From: Linum tenue
Lineage: Eukaryota; Streptophyta; Magnoliopsida; Malpighiales; Linaceae
NCBI GenBank assembly: GCA_946122785.1
Contig: CAMGYJ010000006.1
Coordinates: forward strand, 42,056,066-42,120,065
Direction of reading: 5' to 3'
DNA length: 64,000 nucleotides
The translations under genes were made by a program, and so were the position numbers. A model generated the notes under the pieces. It was not told the DNA's origin. It searched no databases and saw only the letters and a list, made by a program, of their open reading frames with translations. Below, one piece after another: positions 44,666 through 56,318 of the stretch (position 1 is the stretch's first letter; each line of letters begins with the position of its first letter).

Positions 44666-45754
44666 TATTGATGTCGGGGTTGTCGCCGACGTCAGATTCC
44701 TTGCTACAGACACTGATAGAGGCTTCAAATCACCTTACACCGCAATCCTTGTTCATGACGCCGAGTCCCACCACCTCCTATAAAAGGTATGCCAGCCAAT
44801 CTTTCCGGGAACACCCTCTAACGCTCAAGTCAGTATCGAGTGATAAGTTGAGGGGAATGAAGTTAAAGACGTAGGGTAGGAGAGGAGGGCTTGTGCGAGC
44901 GATAGCTCCGGGAGATAATAGTAGCAGACTCTTCAAGGGGGCTCGCCAGGGCCTTTTAGCGTACCTTTGTCAGAAGACGAGAGACACCTTTTATAGTGGA
45001 TGTCCGAGGGACAGTGGAGGACACGCGGCGGCGGCAGTTGTAATAGGTCGACACGTCGGAGGAGAAGGTGTCCTCACCTCATGCGTCCGCTTGCCACGTG
45101 TCGTGCTCTCCCATGCCACGTCTAGGCGCTCACGCCATATGGCAGGCCATGGCACAATAAGGGTGCAACTTAAAGGATAAGACTAGAGTAAGTGAACGCG
45201 TGGGCGCCGTGAGCGCCAAGGGTGGTGAGCGTTGTATGGAATGAGACCGGCAAGCACCATCGGAGATGTGCGCTGAGATAGTGAGTGCCTTGGGCTGTGA
45301 GATCGGTGGGAACCTTTGGCGTTGAGCGCAAAGGGCGGCGAGACCGGTGAGCGCCGTAGGCGGCAAGCATCATCGACGATGAGACTGGTGAGCATCGTCG
45401 GCGATGAGCGCCGAAAGGGTGAGACCGGTGATAGCTGTCGATGATGAGCGTCGTGGGTGGTGAGACCGGTGATCCTTGTCGGCGAGACCGGTGAGCGTCG
45501 TGGGCCACAAGCACCATCAAGGATGAGCGCAGAAGACAGTGAGCGACGTCGGTGATGAGACTGGTGAGCGCCGTCAATGGTGAGTGTCGTCGACAATGAA
45601 CATAGTCGGCAAGGAGACCGATGAGCGCCTTCGGCGATGAGCGACAAGGGCCGTGAGCATCGTGGGCGGCGAGACCGATGAGTATCGTCGGTGATGAGCA
45701 CCGTGGGCGGTGAACTCATGACGCGGTAAAAATGTTTTTATATGGGGTCCACCA
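44666..45754 (-). repeat. Tat LTR, copy A
   Basis: About 1.09 kb long. On the minus strand it begins TGGTGGACCCCATATAAAAA and ends next to the primer site. It matches 59888-60812 through its length, including tataaaaggt, cacctttta-tagtgga and the GC-rich minisatellite. It is followed on the minus strand by gag and preceded by integrase, so it sits between two internal regions. Confidence 0.8.
45190..45720. repeat. GC-rich minisatellite inside Tat LTR copy A
   Basis: Imperfect units built from ggtgagcgccgtcggcgatg and ggtgagaccggtgagcgccg alternate irregularly, with unit length about 20-45 bases. All three frames are open on the minus strand, giving meaningless Arg/Ser/His-rich frames. The same array occurs at 60395-60775 in the other LTR. 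Confidence 0.8.
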
Positions 45755-46004
45755 ATTGTCTCCCTTGTCGGTGGGAATTATTGGATTCCCGGGGGCAAGT
45801 CAGATTGGTAGATTACTTTTCCAAGGTCAAGTTTAACGTAGTTCTCAGGTGATACAGAAAGTTTTCGATGGAAGATCATTTACCTCCGGTCTGTGGGGTG
45901 TGCAGAAGGGAGAGGGATCCTGGAAGACCGTGCTCATTTTGGTATGCGTGAGAGGCTAGGAGGTTATGCCCCTTTATTATTCTGAACCTGTGTAATACAC
46001 TTAT

Positions 46005-47287
46005 TTAAGTTTGTGTGTTTACATTACATGGGTATGAGTATCTACGTAGGTGCATAGAGTTCCAATTCTTGGACATGTCGTCGCCTTCAGCGCCAATGAG
46101 CTTCACGGTATTAGGACCAATAACCTCCCTTACTCGATAGGGCCCCTCCCATTTGGGTGTAAAATTTTTGGGCCCGCTCTCTAGGCGAAAGTTCCTTCGA
46201 AGTACCCAATCTCCCACTTGGAGAGGGCGTTGCCTTACCTTGAAGTTGTAATAGCGAGCAAATCGCTCGTGGGTGGCAACAAGGCGTAGCTTGGTGTCTT
46301 CCCTCCGCTCTTCAACGAGGTCCAGATATGGACGCTCAGCGTGTTAGTTTCAGGGCGGAAATTTTCGGTTTGGTATGATGAAAGCTTTATTTCTACAGTA
46401 GCATGACATTAGTGTCATAGATGAGCGCATTTGATGTGTCTCTGGTGGCTGTCTTGTGTGTGGTACGGTGAGCCCACAAACCATGGGATAGTTCTTCCAC
46501 CCACTTCCCTTTGGTGTCATCTAGTCGCATTTTCAGCCCCCACAAGATGCTCTTGTTGGCTGACTCTGCTTGACCGTTAGCTTGAGGGTAGGAGACAGAT
46601 GTGTATCGGAGGAGAATACCATACTAGGCACTATACAATTGGACATCCTAACTTTTGAACTGTGTTCCTGGATATAGCACAATGGTTGAGGGAGGCTGAA
46701 CAGAGAAATGATGCGAGTCCACAGGAACTCTGTAACTTGTTGGGTAGTCATGCCGGTTAGAGCATTAGCCTCTATCCATTTGGTGAAATAGTGGATAGCG
46801 ACTATTAGATACTTTTTTCCTTCTGGGGGCCTCGGGAAATCCGAGCTGCTACTTGGCATTTGGGGGAAACCTTGACATATTCGTGAGCGTCTCGTCAGAT
46901 AGTAGGCCAGTAATACCCTTGGTGGAGTAGGGTTTTTTCGAGGCTTCGTGGGCCCATATGCATGGAGCAAGTGCCTTGATGTACCTCATGGAGGGTGAAA
47001 TATGCCTCACTCTGGTTGAGGCACCGAAGGTAAGGCCCAGTGTAACTCTTTCAGTACAAGGCATCGTCAATCATGACGTACAATGACGCTTGACGTTTCA
47101 GGCGGGTTGTTTCCTTTACGCCAGACGAGAGCATATTATGCTGGAGGTATTCAATTATTGGTGTGCGCCAGTCGTTGGGGGGGGGGGGGGAGGTAGCACT
47201 CTGGGCACACCACTGCACTCGATTTGTGGTCCACCAACGAGTACTGAATGAGCCGGACCAATAAATTGAATCGAAATTTGGTCCCAT
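46005..47287 (-). pseudogene. Tat integrase region, broken
   Basis: Minus strand in order: WRTPIIEYLQHNMLSSGVKE and RLKRQASLYVMIDDALY (about 47180-47045), the start of the H2C2 zinc-finger region. Next is EAYFTLHEVHQGTCSMHMGP (about 47000-46940). Decayed integrase core follows, with YLIVAIHYFTKWIEANALTG (about 46815-46755). Last is the C-terminal part KNFTPKWEGPYRVREVIGPN (46160-46100). Stops and frameshifts are common. 47030-47213 is repeated on the far side of the chromovirus-like cluster. Confidence 0.8.
47030..47213. repeat. 184-bp Tat pol segment, left copy
   Basis: This matches 53453-53640 with scattered differences, from gtaaggcccagtgtaact to ctgggcacaccac, including a G-run (14 G here, 47177-47190). 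It is the end of the Tat fragment on this side; at 47214 the sequence changes to chromovirus-like material. Confidence 0.8.
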
Positions 47288-47632
47288 CTCGCCCTCTCAC
47301 CCAAACTGGGGAATTTAAAAGGACAAGTAGCCACTAAAAGTTACTCAATGCTAACGAGTTTGGGAGATATCTTTTATGACCAAGAGGAAAAACAAGAAGA
47401 GAGGTAGACAATACCAGACAAGCAACAGACATCATTGAGGGTCATATATCAAGAGTGAATTTTTGAGCTAAGGAAGCACGAGAATGAGGAGTATGGAAGG
47501 GTGAGTCCGATCAAATTTCGGGGACAAAATTTTTTATAAGGGTGGAGGAAATGTAACACCCCGACATTTGGTTCTAGATTCGACCGAAAAGTTAGATCAA
47601 CGATTACGTACGAAGGATTGCGACCGTGGATA

Positions 47633-47690
<58 letters not shown>
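47633..47690. repeat. (TAA)n microsatellite in LTR 1
   Basis: About 19 TAA units. At the matching place in LTR 2 (51627-51655) there are about nine, so the tract changes length between copies. Confidence 0.9.
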
Positions 47691-47691
<1 letters not shown>

Positions 47692-48028
47692 GTGATCGCC
47701 GCGATACACATTATTGAGGTAGGATAATTATGATCCGAATTTTTAAGAAGGTTCAAGCGAGGTGGAAAATTCGTCCAAGACTAAATTAATTAGGAAAAAT
47801 GGTCGGTTTTGAAGGGATTGTTTTTAGAAAATTTTTAAAGGGGGTTAAGGGACCTTGGGAGCGAGTCTCGAGGGCTGGATGTTGAGGAGAGGAGGTCCTA
47901 GTGACCCAAAAGGGAATTCTAAATCGAGAATGGTCAACTAAGGAGATGACATTCTTGTAAATAGCTTCACCGAGATAATTAGGCTAGGAGGGATTTCTTC
48001 GAGTAAGGAATCGAGGAGTCATCTTTAC

Positions 48029-48505
48029 TAGGGATGGAAATTTCGACCTGACCCGATTTACCCGACCTGTTTGACCTGTTTTGTGGCGGGTCAAAGCCGC
48101 CCCATAGGCGGGGCGGAGCGGGCATGGGTACCTCTCATCGACCCGACCTGCCCTGACCCGCCCCATTCTCGACCCGTTCTTTCCTAAATTACATATAATT
48201 TTAGTGAAATTACTTAGATTTTCCTCTTATTACATTATATTTTAGCTATAATAAAGTTGTAAATAAGTGAAAACCTCAATTTCTTCAATAATTTAACTAC
48301 ATTTTATCATATTATGGTTTCTTTCTTGGTCTTTCAATGAAAAGAACGAATATTTCTAATGTTTTTCACATAAATTACATACCCAATGGGTCGACCTGCC
48401 CCGACCCGCGCCCCGTGATAAATTACCCGACCTGGACCCGATCTGCCATGGGGCGGGTATGGGTATCGAGATACCCGCCCCGGACCTGCCCCATTGCCAT
48501 TCCTA
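48029..48505. mobile_element. hAT-like MITE (TAGGGATG family), copy 2, perfect duplication
   Basis: A 477-bp element starts tagggatggaaat and ends attgccattccta. The 8-mer atctttac flanks it exactly (48021-48028 and 48506-48513). The inside has gacccgaccc-type repeats in both orientations, like the copy at 5626-6153. It lies inside LTR 1 and is absent from LTR 2, so it arrived after the LTRs. Confidence 0.92.
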
Positions 48506-49918
48506 ATCTTTACAAGGTGAGTGTAAAGGGGGTAAATTCTATGCCTTACGAGTTCTTTCAAGAATTACAAGCCTTAAGTATTTTGATGAAGTGATCGTCG
48601 TTGTTTGATTGTGCTTATGGTTGATGATATGTGATTTTTTTGAGCTATGTTTGATGTGAATGTGCATGAGCTATTGTTTGAATTAAAGCTTTAAGTTTAT
48701 AAGTTCTTGTAAAGTTAAGAAACAAGTTCTTTTCAAGAAGTAACTCACCTTCAAGGAGGTGAGGTTGTTTTAAGTGTTTTAGTCACTAGCGCCAGTCCGT
48801 TGCCTTTTGAGACATTTTGAGATAGAGCAGCAGTTATGCTCTTGAGACTTTTAAGATGGGCAGTAGTTATGCCCTTGAGAATCGTGGTGAAGAGCCACCA
48901 CGATAAGTTTAAGATGTTAGGGGGATGAATCGTTACGACTTCCCTAACTAAGTTTAAGTTTAAGGAAAGCCTGAATGGCTTCTCATACGTATGAGTTGGC
49001 AACCGGACTAGCTAGTGAGGGATCCAAGTGCCAGTCAATTTTTTTTAAGTGAGATTTGAGTTTTAAGAGTAAAAATCTTAGAGGGTGGAAGTATCATCCA
49101 CCAATTTAAGTTAAGTTCTTAAGTAAGAAGTATTAAAGATTTCAATCGTAAGGGCGTAGACTGACCCCAACTCATTCACCAGAGAGTAGAGAAGGAAATC
49201 CTAACCAGCCAGTCCGTGATCAGCAAGCTAGAGGAGCTCAACACCATCGTCGCTGAGAGATGTCGAGCCAGGCGTCAGAGTAAGCATCGATGAACTTTTT
49301 TCAAGTTATTCAGACTTTCTGGTTAAGAGTTAAAGATTGGAGATTCATTTCTTTTGGATGATTTAAGTTTGCCAACGTGTTAAGGGCTTCAAATTGAGAT
49401 ATTCAGATATTTGAGTTTCGTATTTTATTTAAACTTGTGTTATTTGAGATTTTTAATTATACCCCGGGGTAGAAATGTCTTTTTCCAATTTCAAAGAGGT
49501 GGGATGTTTCAATGTGTTAGTAAAGTTTTCCTAGGGCAAAGACCATAGGAAGTAACGACGAGAATGACACCTTCTCACTCACCAAGTTGAGGAAGGGTTT
49601 GCGGATGAGGATCTTGAGAAGAGCCAGGGTGAGGCGAGAAGCAGCACCAACATTGATGAGAAGTCAAGGAGCTCGTGAAGAGTCAGAGCTAGAATAGTTT
49701 AATTTCTTTGTTACATGGTTAGGAGTATAAACTGGAGATTCTGAGTTCATTCATTTTAAGTATTTGAATTGTCATTTTCCTAAGTGTCCAGGCTTTTTGT
49801 TTGAAATTCTTTAACATTGTCGGTTTATTTATTTTAAAAAGTGGTTTGGGTTGCTCCAGAGTAACCGGTTTTGGTTTTTCAGTTCTGGTTTTGGTTTCAA
49901 AAGGATCGGGACGTTTCA

Positions 49919-51200
49919 TTTTTCTATCAGAGTCAGCACTCCTCTGTTGCTTGGTCTCCAAGGAATACTAGTGTGACGATTTGAGTTTTTCAATGGTTTC
50001 AGTTTTTAAAACGAAAGGAAAAAGGTTGTCAGGTTAAAGGTTTGACTAAGCAGGTCAAAGGGTCGTTTGAGGATATTTAGAATATCCACTATACCCTAAT
50101 CATGATTATGATAATAACTCTATTAGGACCGCGTGACTATGATACGTCTCGGGAAGGAGAAGAATAGATTCCTAAGAGGATCGTTAGTGAAAACCCTTTC
50201 ATCAATGGGGAGAAGAGGTTCGAGACAACTCATATCCTATGGGCCACGTATCGATTATGTCGATAGGCAGTATACAAGGAGTTACGGTTAATGACGGCCA
50301 TCCTCGTGAGGAAGGGATGGAAGGAGTGTTTGTGAAGTTCATTGAGAATCAAACTTAGGGATACAATCCCAAGGAGTAGGGGAAGGTATACTTTATGCAA
50401 CGCTATGGGCAAATAAACAAAGCAAAGGAGGAATTAAGTGGGTCATAAGGAGTCTGAAAAAATTTGAAGGTACAAATACGTCAAGGCAGGGAGGAGGCAC
50501 ATACATGTACTTACATCGACGGAGGAATCCCTTATGGATACAGTATGCCCGTAAGATGAGGGATCGTGGGTCTGGAAAATCGGTCCGACGACAAGACTTG
50601 GAAAACAAGGAGACCACCATCGAGATAAACGATGTAAACAATGAGGAGGGATTCTAGCGCCCCTAAAATTTACAGTAGCCGCGGGAGGTAAAAAAAATAC
50701 AAGGGACACGGGTAGCATAGTCGGACCAAGTTAGGGTAAGAGTTAGAATCTCGAACTTTGCCTAAGGAAAGTCAACAAGCCAGTCGAGAACAGACAATGA
50801 AGTAGAATGTTTGAGGGAAGTTCTAATAAATGTCAGAGAAAGCAAATAGAAACCTTCAAGGAGGTATGGCGAGGAGCTGCTAGACTGCGTTTGAGTATCA
50901 AAGCTAGAACCAAGCATCGATAATGGGGTTTTTGGACAAAGACCCAATTAATTAATTAGGCGAATCTGATCTTGGTATGTGGGCTGGCCGATTTTGACAT
51001 AAAACGTGGGCCTATGCAGCCTTAACCCGGAAGAAGGGGAAGAGAGGGGAGGGAAAATGGTGGACAAGGGGTTGTGAAAATAAAGGAAGTATAAAACCCC
51101 ATAGTAGAAAGATTCCCTAAGGTGAGACTTTGAATCATCAAGATGAACAAATTTCGCGGTCGAAATTTTTCTTAAGGGGGGGGGGGGGGGGGGAGGAAAT
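49919..51200 (+). other. Primer-site region and non-coding internal DNA of the cluster
   Basis: At 49923-49934 ctatcagagtca resembles an initiator-Met primer site (tggtatcagagc) with changes. The following 1.25 kb has no recognisable retrotransposon protein on either strand. It ends with aaatttcgcggtcgaaattt and a run of 18 G (51176-51193) before tgtgatacctcgac, which looks like a second purine tract and LTR start from a related element. Confidence 0.55.
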
Positions 51201-51546
51201 GTGATACCTCGACTTCGATTTGTGGTCCAACAACGAGTACTGAATGAGCCGGACCAATAAATTGAATCAAAATTTGGTCCCATCTCGCCCTCTCACCCAA
51301 ACTGGGAAATTTAAAAGGACAAGTAGCCACTCAAAGCTACCCGATGCTAACGAGTTTGGGAGAATATCTTTTATGGCCAAGAGGAAAAATAAGAAGTGAG
51401 GTAGACAATACGGGACAAGCAACGGACATCATTGAGGGTCATATATCAAGAGTGAATTCTTGAGCTAAGGAAGCACGGAAATGAGGAGTATGGAAGGATG
51501 AGTCCGATCAAATTTCGAGGACAAAATTTTATAAGGGTGGAGGAAA

Positions 51547-51625
51547 TGTAACATCCCGACATTTGGTTTTAGATTCGACCGAACGGTTAGATCGACGATT
51601 ACCTACGAAGGATTGCGACCATGGT

Positions 51626-51658
<33 letters not shown>

Positions 51659-53452
51659 TTAATGACTATATTATTATTATAATCATCTTCATCCGCGTGT
51701 GTTCCAGCAGAAACCAAAGGAAAAAAAAATAAAAGAAAAACACATATAACCCATTACACAAACCTGCCCCCCAACGTATTCCCTCACCCCTTTAATTTCC
51801 CAAGCATCGCCCAAAACGTTATTCCCCAATAACATTCCTCTCCATTTTTTTTAATAAGATGATCAACGGAAGGGAGCCCCAGACCACACCCGACCCATCT
51901 TCCTCACTCTCAATTATCCTTCCTCGGCGCAAAAGAACAGCTAGCGGCGGTGCAAAACAGCAGCCAGCTGAGCGGCAATCTGTTCCCACTACGAACTTCG
52001 AATAAATGGACGCCAAGCAACCCCGGCAATGTGACTATCGCTCGAAGTCGGACGCTTTAGAGCTAAGGAACGAAGACTTCGTTGCGATTCCAAGCTCGTA
52101 TTCGTATGTATATCTAATCGGGGTGTTGGCAGAAGGGAATCGAGGGCTCGTCGGAAGAGTATGCCAGCGGCACCGGCGTGGTTGACTTCAACCAAACTGC
52201 AAGTTGTGGGAATTATCATGTAGAGGAGTGTCGCAGGAGCATCCTGGTCTCGACTGAATCGAATTTCGACGTCGGACGAGGGAGATACGAGCCTCGAAAG
52301 TTTGGGACGCAAATCAGATAGTTTAGGTACCATTCCTGACAATTCAAAAGGTTTAAGAATTAGTTTTGTAATTTTCTAGAGAGGTGTTAGTCAATTCGTT
52401 GACTGGAAGATTACAAATTCGGGAGATGGGATTTTGGAAACTGACGGAATGTTTATGTTGGCCATAACTTGATCAACTGACGTCCGATCGAGGAACCGTC
52501 TGCATCTATGGAATCGTGGAAGCGACGAGAATATTATAAGAGGGAGTTTTGAAATTTTAAGAGTCTAAGCATAGTCGTCTTTTCGAGGTGAGTGTAAATG
52601 GGGTAAAATCTCTGTCGAGGTCTTTTAGTTTGTCTTTTATTTCAGTTATGTTCGTTAATATTCTAGTATGCGCGATTATGTGTGTGAGGCATCCCACCGT
52701 CTGCTAAGAGTGGAGGCACGCGTTGTGCTATGTATGTGTATGCATGGTTTTCGATAATGGAACCCCTGGGCAGTTAGGCCACTACTGGATGCGATAGATG
52801 GTCGGGTCACTACTAGACGGCGATACGTAACACAGTAGTTGATCATGCATGGACTGGACGACGATATGTAACGCAGTACCATTGCCTTGAGGATAGGGAC
52901 ACCGGACGACGATATGTAACGCGGTGATTCCCTAGTAATAAGTATATAAGTTAAGATAGAAGTAGAGAACTTCTATAAGCTATTAAGATTAAAGTATTAA
53001 GGATGAAAGCGAGAACAACTTTCGTCTAAGGCAGGAACCCTAATAATGTGTTAGTAAAGTTTTCCTAGGGCAAAGACCTTAGGAACAAACGATGAGATTG
53101 ACCCCTTCTCACTCACCATTTTGAGGAAGGGTTTGCGGATGAGTATCTCGAGAAGAGGCAGGGTGAGGCGAGAAGCCGCACAAACATTGATGTGAAGTCA
53201 AGGAGCTCGTGAAGAGTCAGAGCTAGAATAGTTTCATTTCTTTATTACATGGTTAGGAGTATAAACTGGAGATTATGAGTTCATTCATTTTAAGTATTTA
53301 AATTGTCATTTGCCCAAGTGTCCAGGCTTTTTGTTTGAAATTCTTAAACATTGTTGGTTTATTTATTTTAAAAAGTGGTTTGGGTTGCTCCGGAGTAACC
53401 GGTTTTGGTTTTTGAGTGTTGTTTTTGGTTTCAAAAGGATCGGGACGTTTCA
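51547..53452 (+). repeat. LTR 2 of the chromovirus-like cluster
   Basis: It starts tgtaacatcccgacatttgg and ends gatcgggacgtttca, 1,906 bp. A short repeat acgacgatatgtaacgc occurs at about 52859-52875 and 52906-52922, with a related copy near 52817. It is followed directly by Tat pol sequence (gtaaggaccagtg). Confidence 0.75.
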
Positions 53453-53640
53453 GTAAGGACCAGTGTAACTCTTCCGGTACAAGGCGTCGTCAATCATGGC
53501 GTACAACGACGCTTGGCATTTCAGGCGGGTTGCTTCCTTTACATCAAACGAGAGCATACCATGCTGGAGATATTCAATTATCGGTGTGCGCCAGTTGCGG
53601 GGGGGGGGGGGGGGGAGAGGTAGAACTCTGGGCACACCAC
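53453..53640. repeat. 188-bp Tat pol segment, right copy
   Basis: Partner of 47030-47213. It contains 17 G at 53599-53615. On the minus strand it codes WRTPIIEYLQHGMLSFDVKE and QASLYAMIDDALYRKSYTGP. Here the Tat frame continues rightwards into the RNase H region, while the left copy continues leftwards into integrase. Confidence 0.8.
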
Positions 53641-53699
53641 AACGCGGGACGACGTTCAACCACAACGTGCCTCTCATCCGCGAAATCTGTCTGTGGCCA

Positions 53700-55501
53700 A
53701 TTTGAAGAGGGCGCTGGCATGGAGGTTTTCTTCCCGGGGAATGTGGACGACCCGAATATCCATAAAGTCGGTTAAAGCCATTCTAACGGCATTGACATAT
53801 GTGGTTAGGGCCGACTCTCGAGTTTCAAAAGTTGCGGTTACTTAGTTTACTACCAGGGCGGAGTCCGAATGGATAACGATTTGCTGCACTCCCAACTCTT
53901 GTGCCATAGAGAGTCCGGCAAGGAGAGCCTCACACTCTACCGCATTATTCATCTTGAGAGTCGTGAACCTTACTGCAAGCTCCTGATTGACACCCAAAGA
54001 GCTCACAAGGAGAATTCATGCCCCCATGCCGAATTTGTTGGAAGCACCATCTACGAACAATGCCCAAGTCTCCGTCACCCGCGAGAGTTGGCTTGGGATA
54101 CCTTCAGTGACAAAGTCGGCGAGTACCTGCGCTTTGATGGCTGTACAAGGCACAAAGGTGATGTCATAGTTTCTTATTCAATGGCCCAGTTGATTATGTG
54201 CCCGACGACATCCATTCTCTATAAAAGGCGTCAAAGAGGCAAGTACGTCAACTCGGAGATGGTGTGGGTTTGGAAGTACGGGCGCAACTTCCGAGAGGCG
54301 GTGACGATGCGTAAGGCCGATAGCTCGACAGAAGTGTACCAGGTTTTGGCGTCAAGGAGGGTCTTGCTGGTATAGTAAACTAGATGTTCTATACCGGTGG
54401 AATCTTTTCGGACTAGGATTGCGCTCACGATTTTGGGAGAGACAACAAAGTACAGGTACAAAATTTCATTATTCTTAGGAGCGGAGGGTATATGTGGGTT
54501 TACAAGATAATTTTTTAATTCCTGAAACGCCTTCTCGCACTCGAGGGTCTATGCAAATGTCTTACAGGCTATTTTAAGGGTGGCGAAGAAGGGGGCGCAA
54601 CAATCACCCACCCGGGCAATAAAGCGGTTAAGGGCGGCGATGTGTCCGGGTGAGTACTAGAACCTCCCTTCCTTTGGTGGGTGTCGGCATTTGAAGAATG
54701 GCGTCGATCTGGCGGGGGTTTGCCTCGATCCCCCGTTGAGTCAGCATAAAGCCCTGAAATTTGTCGGCGGATGCTCCAAGAAAACTTTTTTTAGGGTTTA
54801 GGCGGAGGTCGTATAAGCGCATGGTGGTGAGTGCCTCCTCAAATATTCCATGTGAGCGCTCACGCTCCCGCTCTTTACCAGGATCTGATCAACATATGCT
54901 TCAACGTTTCTTCCCAATAGCCGAGCAAACACCTAATCCACCATGTGTTGGTAGGTGGCTCCAGCATTCTCCAAACCTAAAGGCATGACCTCATAGCCAA
55001 AATTCCCGACAGGGTTCATGAACGCTGTTTTTTCTTGATCCTCTTTCTTCATGGGAATTTGATGATACCTAGAGAACATGTCAAGGAAGGTGAGAAACTT
55101 GTGACCGGAAGTGGCATCAACGAGTTAGTTAATCTTCAGGAGGGGATATGGATCCTTGGGGCAGCCCTTATTCAGGTCTGTGAAGTCCACACACATACGC
55201 CACTGCCCGTTTGCCTTTTTCACCATGACCAAGTTGGCTAGCCATGTCGGGTACATAACCTCCCGGATAAATCGGGCCTTAAGGAGCTTAGTAACCTCCT
55301 CGGTGACTGCTTGATGATTTTCCATGCGAAGTTACGCCGCTTTTGCTGGACGGGGCGACTTTCTTGCGTTATCCCCAACGCGTGTTCTGCCACCCTAGGG
55401 TAAACGCCCGACATATCCTCGAGGCTCCATGCGAACACCTTCTCAAATTTATGGAGAAATGAGAAGAGGGAGTGTAGGGAGGCTCGTGGCCACGCATTCA
55501 A
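53700..55501 (-). pseudogene. Tat reverse transcriptase and RNase H, broken
   Basis: RT begins in 55501-55238 (EKVFAWSLEDMSGVYPRVAE) and continues in 55325-55125 (WLANLVMVKKANGQWRMCVD, then LNKGCPKDPYPLLKI). 54822-54628 has RLYDLRLNPKKSFLGASADK and FQGFMLTQRGIEANPRQIDA, the end of RT. RNase H lies in 54461-54231 (AILVRKDSTGIEHLVYYTSK). A second RNase H-like stretch, as in Tat elements, lies in decayed form at 54200-53700. Frames shift several times. Confidence 0.8.
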
Positions 55502-55583
55502 GACTCAGATCGTCCGCCCCTCAGCGAGTGGACATCCTTCATCGGGGTCAACCGGCACAGTGAGGGAAACCTCTTCATGAGCG

Positions 55584-56310
55584 TCAATCGTGACGACCGC
55601 CCTTTTTCTTGAGAGAGCACACGTACACTACCGATCCCAGATTGAGTGGGGAACTTGAGACAGATATGAAATGTGGAGGGGACTTCTTGAACTTGGTGAA
55701 GGAAAGGTCGCCCGAGGATGCAGTTAAACGCCGACGGGCATTAGACGACATGGAAGTTAACCACAGTTTTTGTGGTTTGGTCTCCACTTTTGACATTCAC
55801 ATGAAGTGGGAGGGTTTTAACCATGGGCACCTGGTTTCCCAAGAAACCAGTCAAGCATATCTCTGCCGGTCTACACTGATCCGGGCGATAGCCTAAGAAG
55901 AGGTAGGCGGGAAAGAAGAGGAGGTCCACCCAACTCCCTCCATCTATAGGGATTCACTTGACTTCATAGTGGGCTACAACAGCCTTGATTACTAGAGGAT
56001 CATCATGAGAATGCGCCACCCCTTTCAGGTCCTTGGTATCGAATGAAATGGTGGGTGATGTTGGCTCCGTCAAGGTAGATGCAACCATACTCCGAAAGGG
56101 AACCGAAGACAATTTCGGACAACCGAGGTCCGCCCCACCATGGATTACATCAATGATGCCAAGAAATCCGCTACCTTGTGGAGCCTTCTCTCTGTCTGTG
56201 GGTGAAGGGTCTCAGGGTCGCTCCTTCGATCTGCCCACGTACTTCTTGAGGTATTCCTCTTGCACTAAGTCTTCGATGGGGTTCTTGATTGTCTAACAAC
56301 GCTCAGTGTC
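55584..56310 (-). pseudogene. Tat aspartic protease region
   Basis: The minus strand carries DPLVIKAVVAHYEVKRIPID followed by GGSWVDLLFFPAYLFLGY: the active-site triad reads D-G-G instead of the usual D-T/S-G. Then PMVKTLPLHVNVKSGDQTTK and FNCILGRPFLHQVQ, the flap and C-terminal part. The frame changes at about 55740. The element carries an Athila insertion just upstream, between protease and gag. Confidence 0.7.
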
Positions 56311-56318
56311 AGGCCCCT

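Larger units (their letters stand above)
47551..49918 (+). repeat. LTR 1 of the chromovirus-like cluster
   Basis: It starts tgtaacaccccgacatttgg and ends gatcgggacgtttca. Without the MITE at 48029-48505 and its duplication it is about 1.88 kb, near LTR 2 in length. Its first 90 and last 430 bases match LTR 2 well, but the middle does not, so the two LTRs are not simple twins. Confidence 0.75.
47214..53452 (+). mobile_element. Chromovirus-like (Tekay/Del type) non-autonomous LTR cluster
   Basis: Order: a 3' internal end (47219-47550) with a purine tract gggtggaggaaa; LTR 1 (47551-49918); primer site and non-coding internal DNA (49919-51546) ending with the same kind of purine tract; LTR 2 (51547-53452). 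47219-47550 and 51215-51546 are near copies of each other. The phrase caaatttcgaggacaaaatt before the LTR is the typical 3' end of Tekay-like elements. No gag or pol is present. The left edge is not an LTR, so this is a recombined or truncated tandem rather than one clean insertion. Confidence 0.7.

Noticed and set aside
45183..45719. Long open minus-strand frames rich in Ser, Arg, Leu and Thr (also at 60323-60746)
   Set aside because: They are read from the minisatellite in the Tat LTR; the units lack stops in several frames, so openness carries no coding information.
45190..45720. Possible CRISPR-like array of short repeats
   Set aside because: Units are contiguous and irregular with no unique spacers, and the context is a plant LTR retrotransposon.
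47449..47709. Poly-Leu minus-strand frame as a membrane protein
   Set aside because: The Leu run is the antisense translation of the (TAA)n microsatellite in LTR 1.
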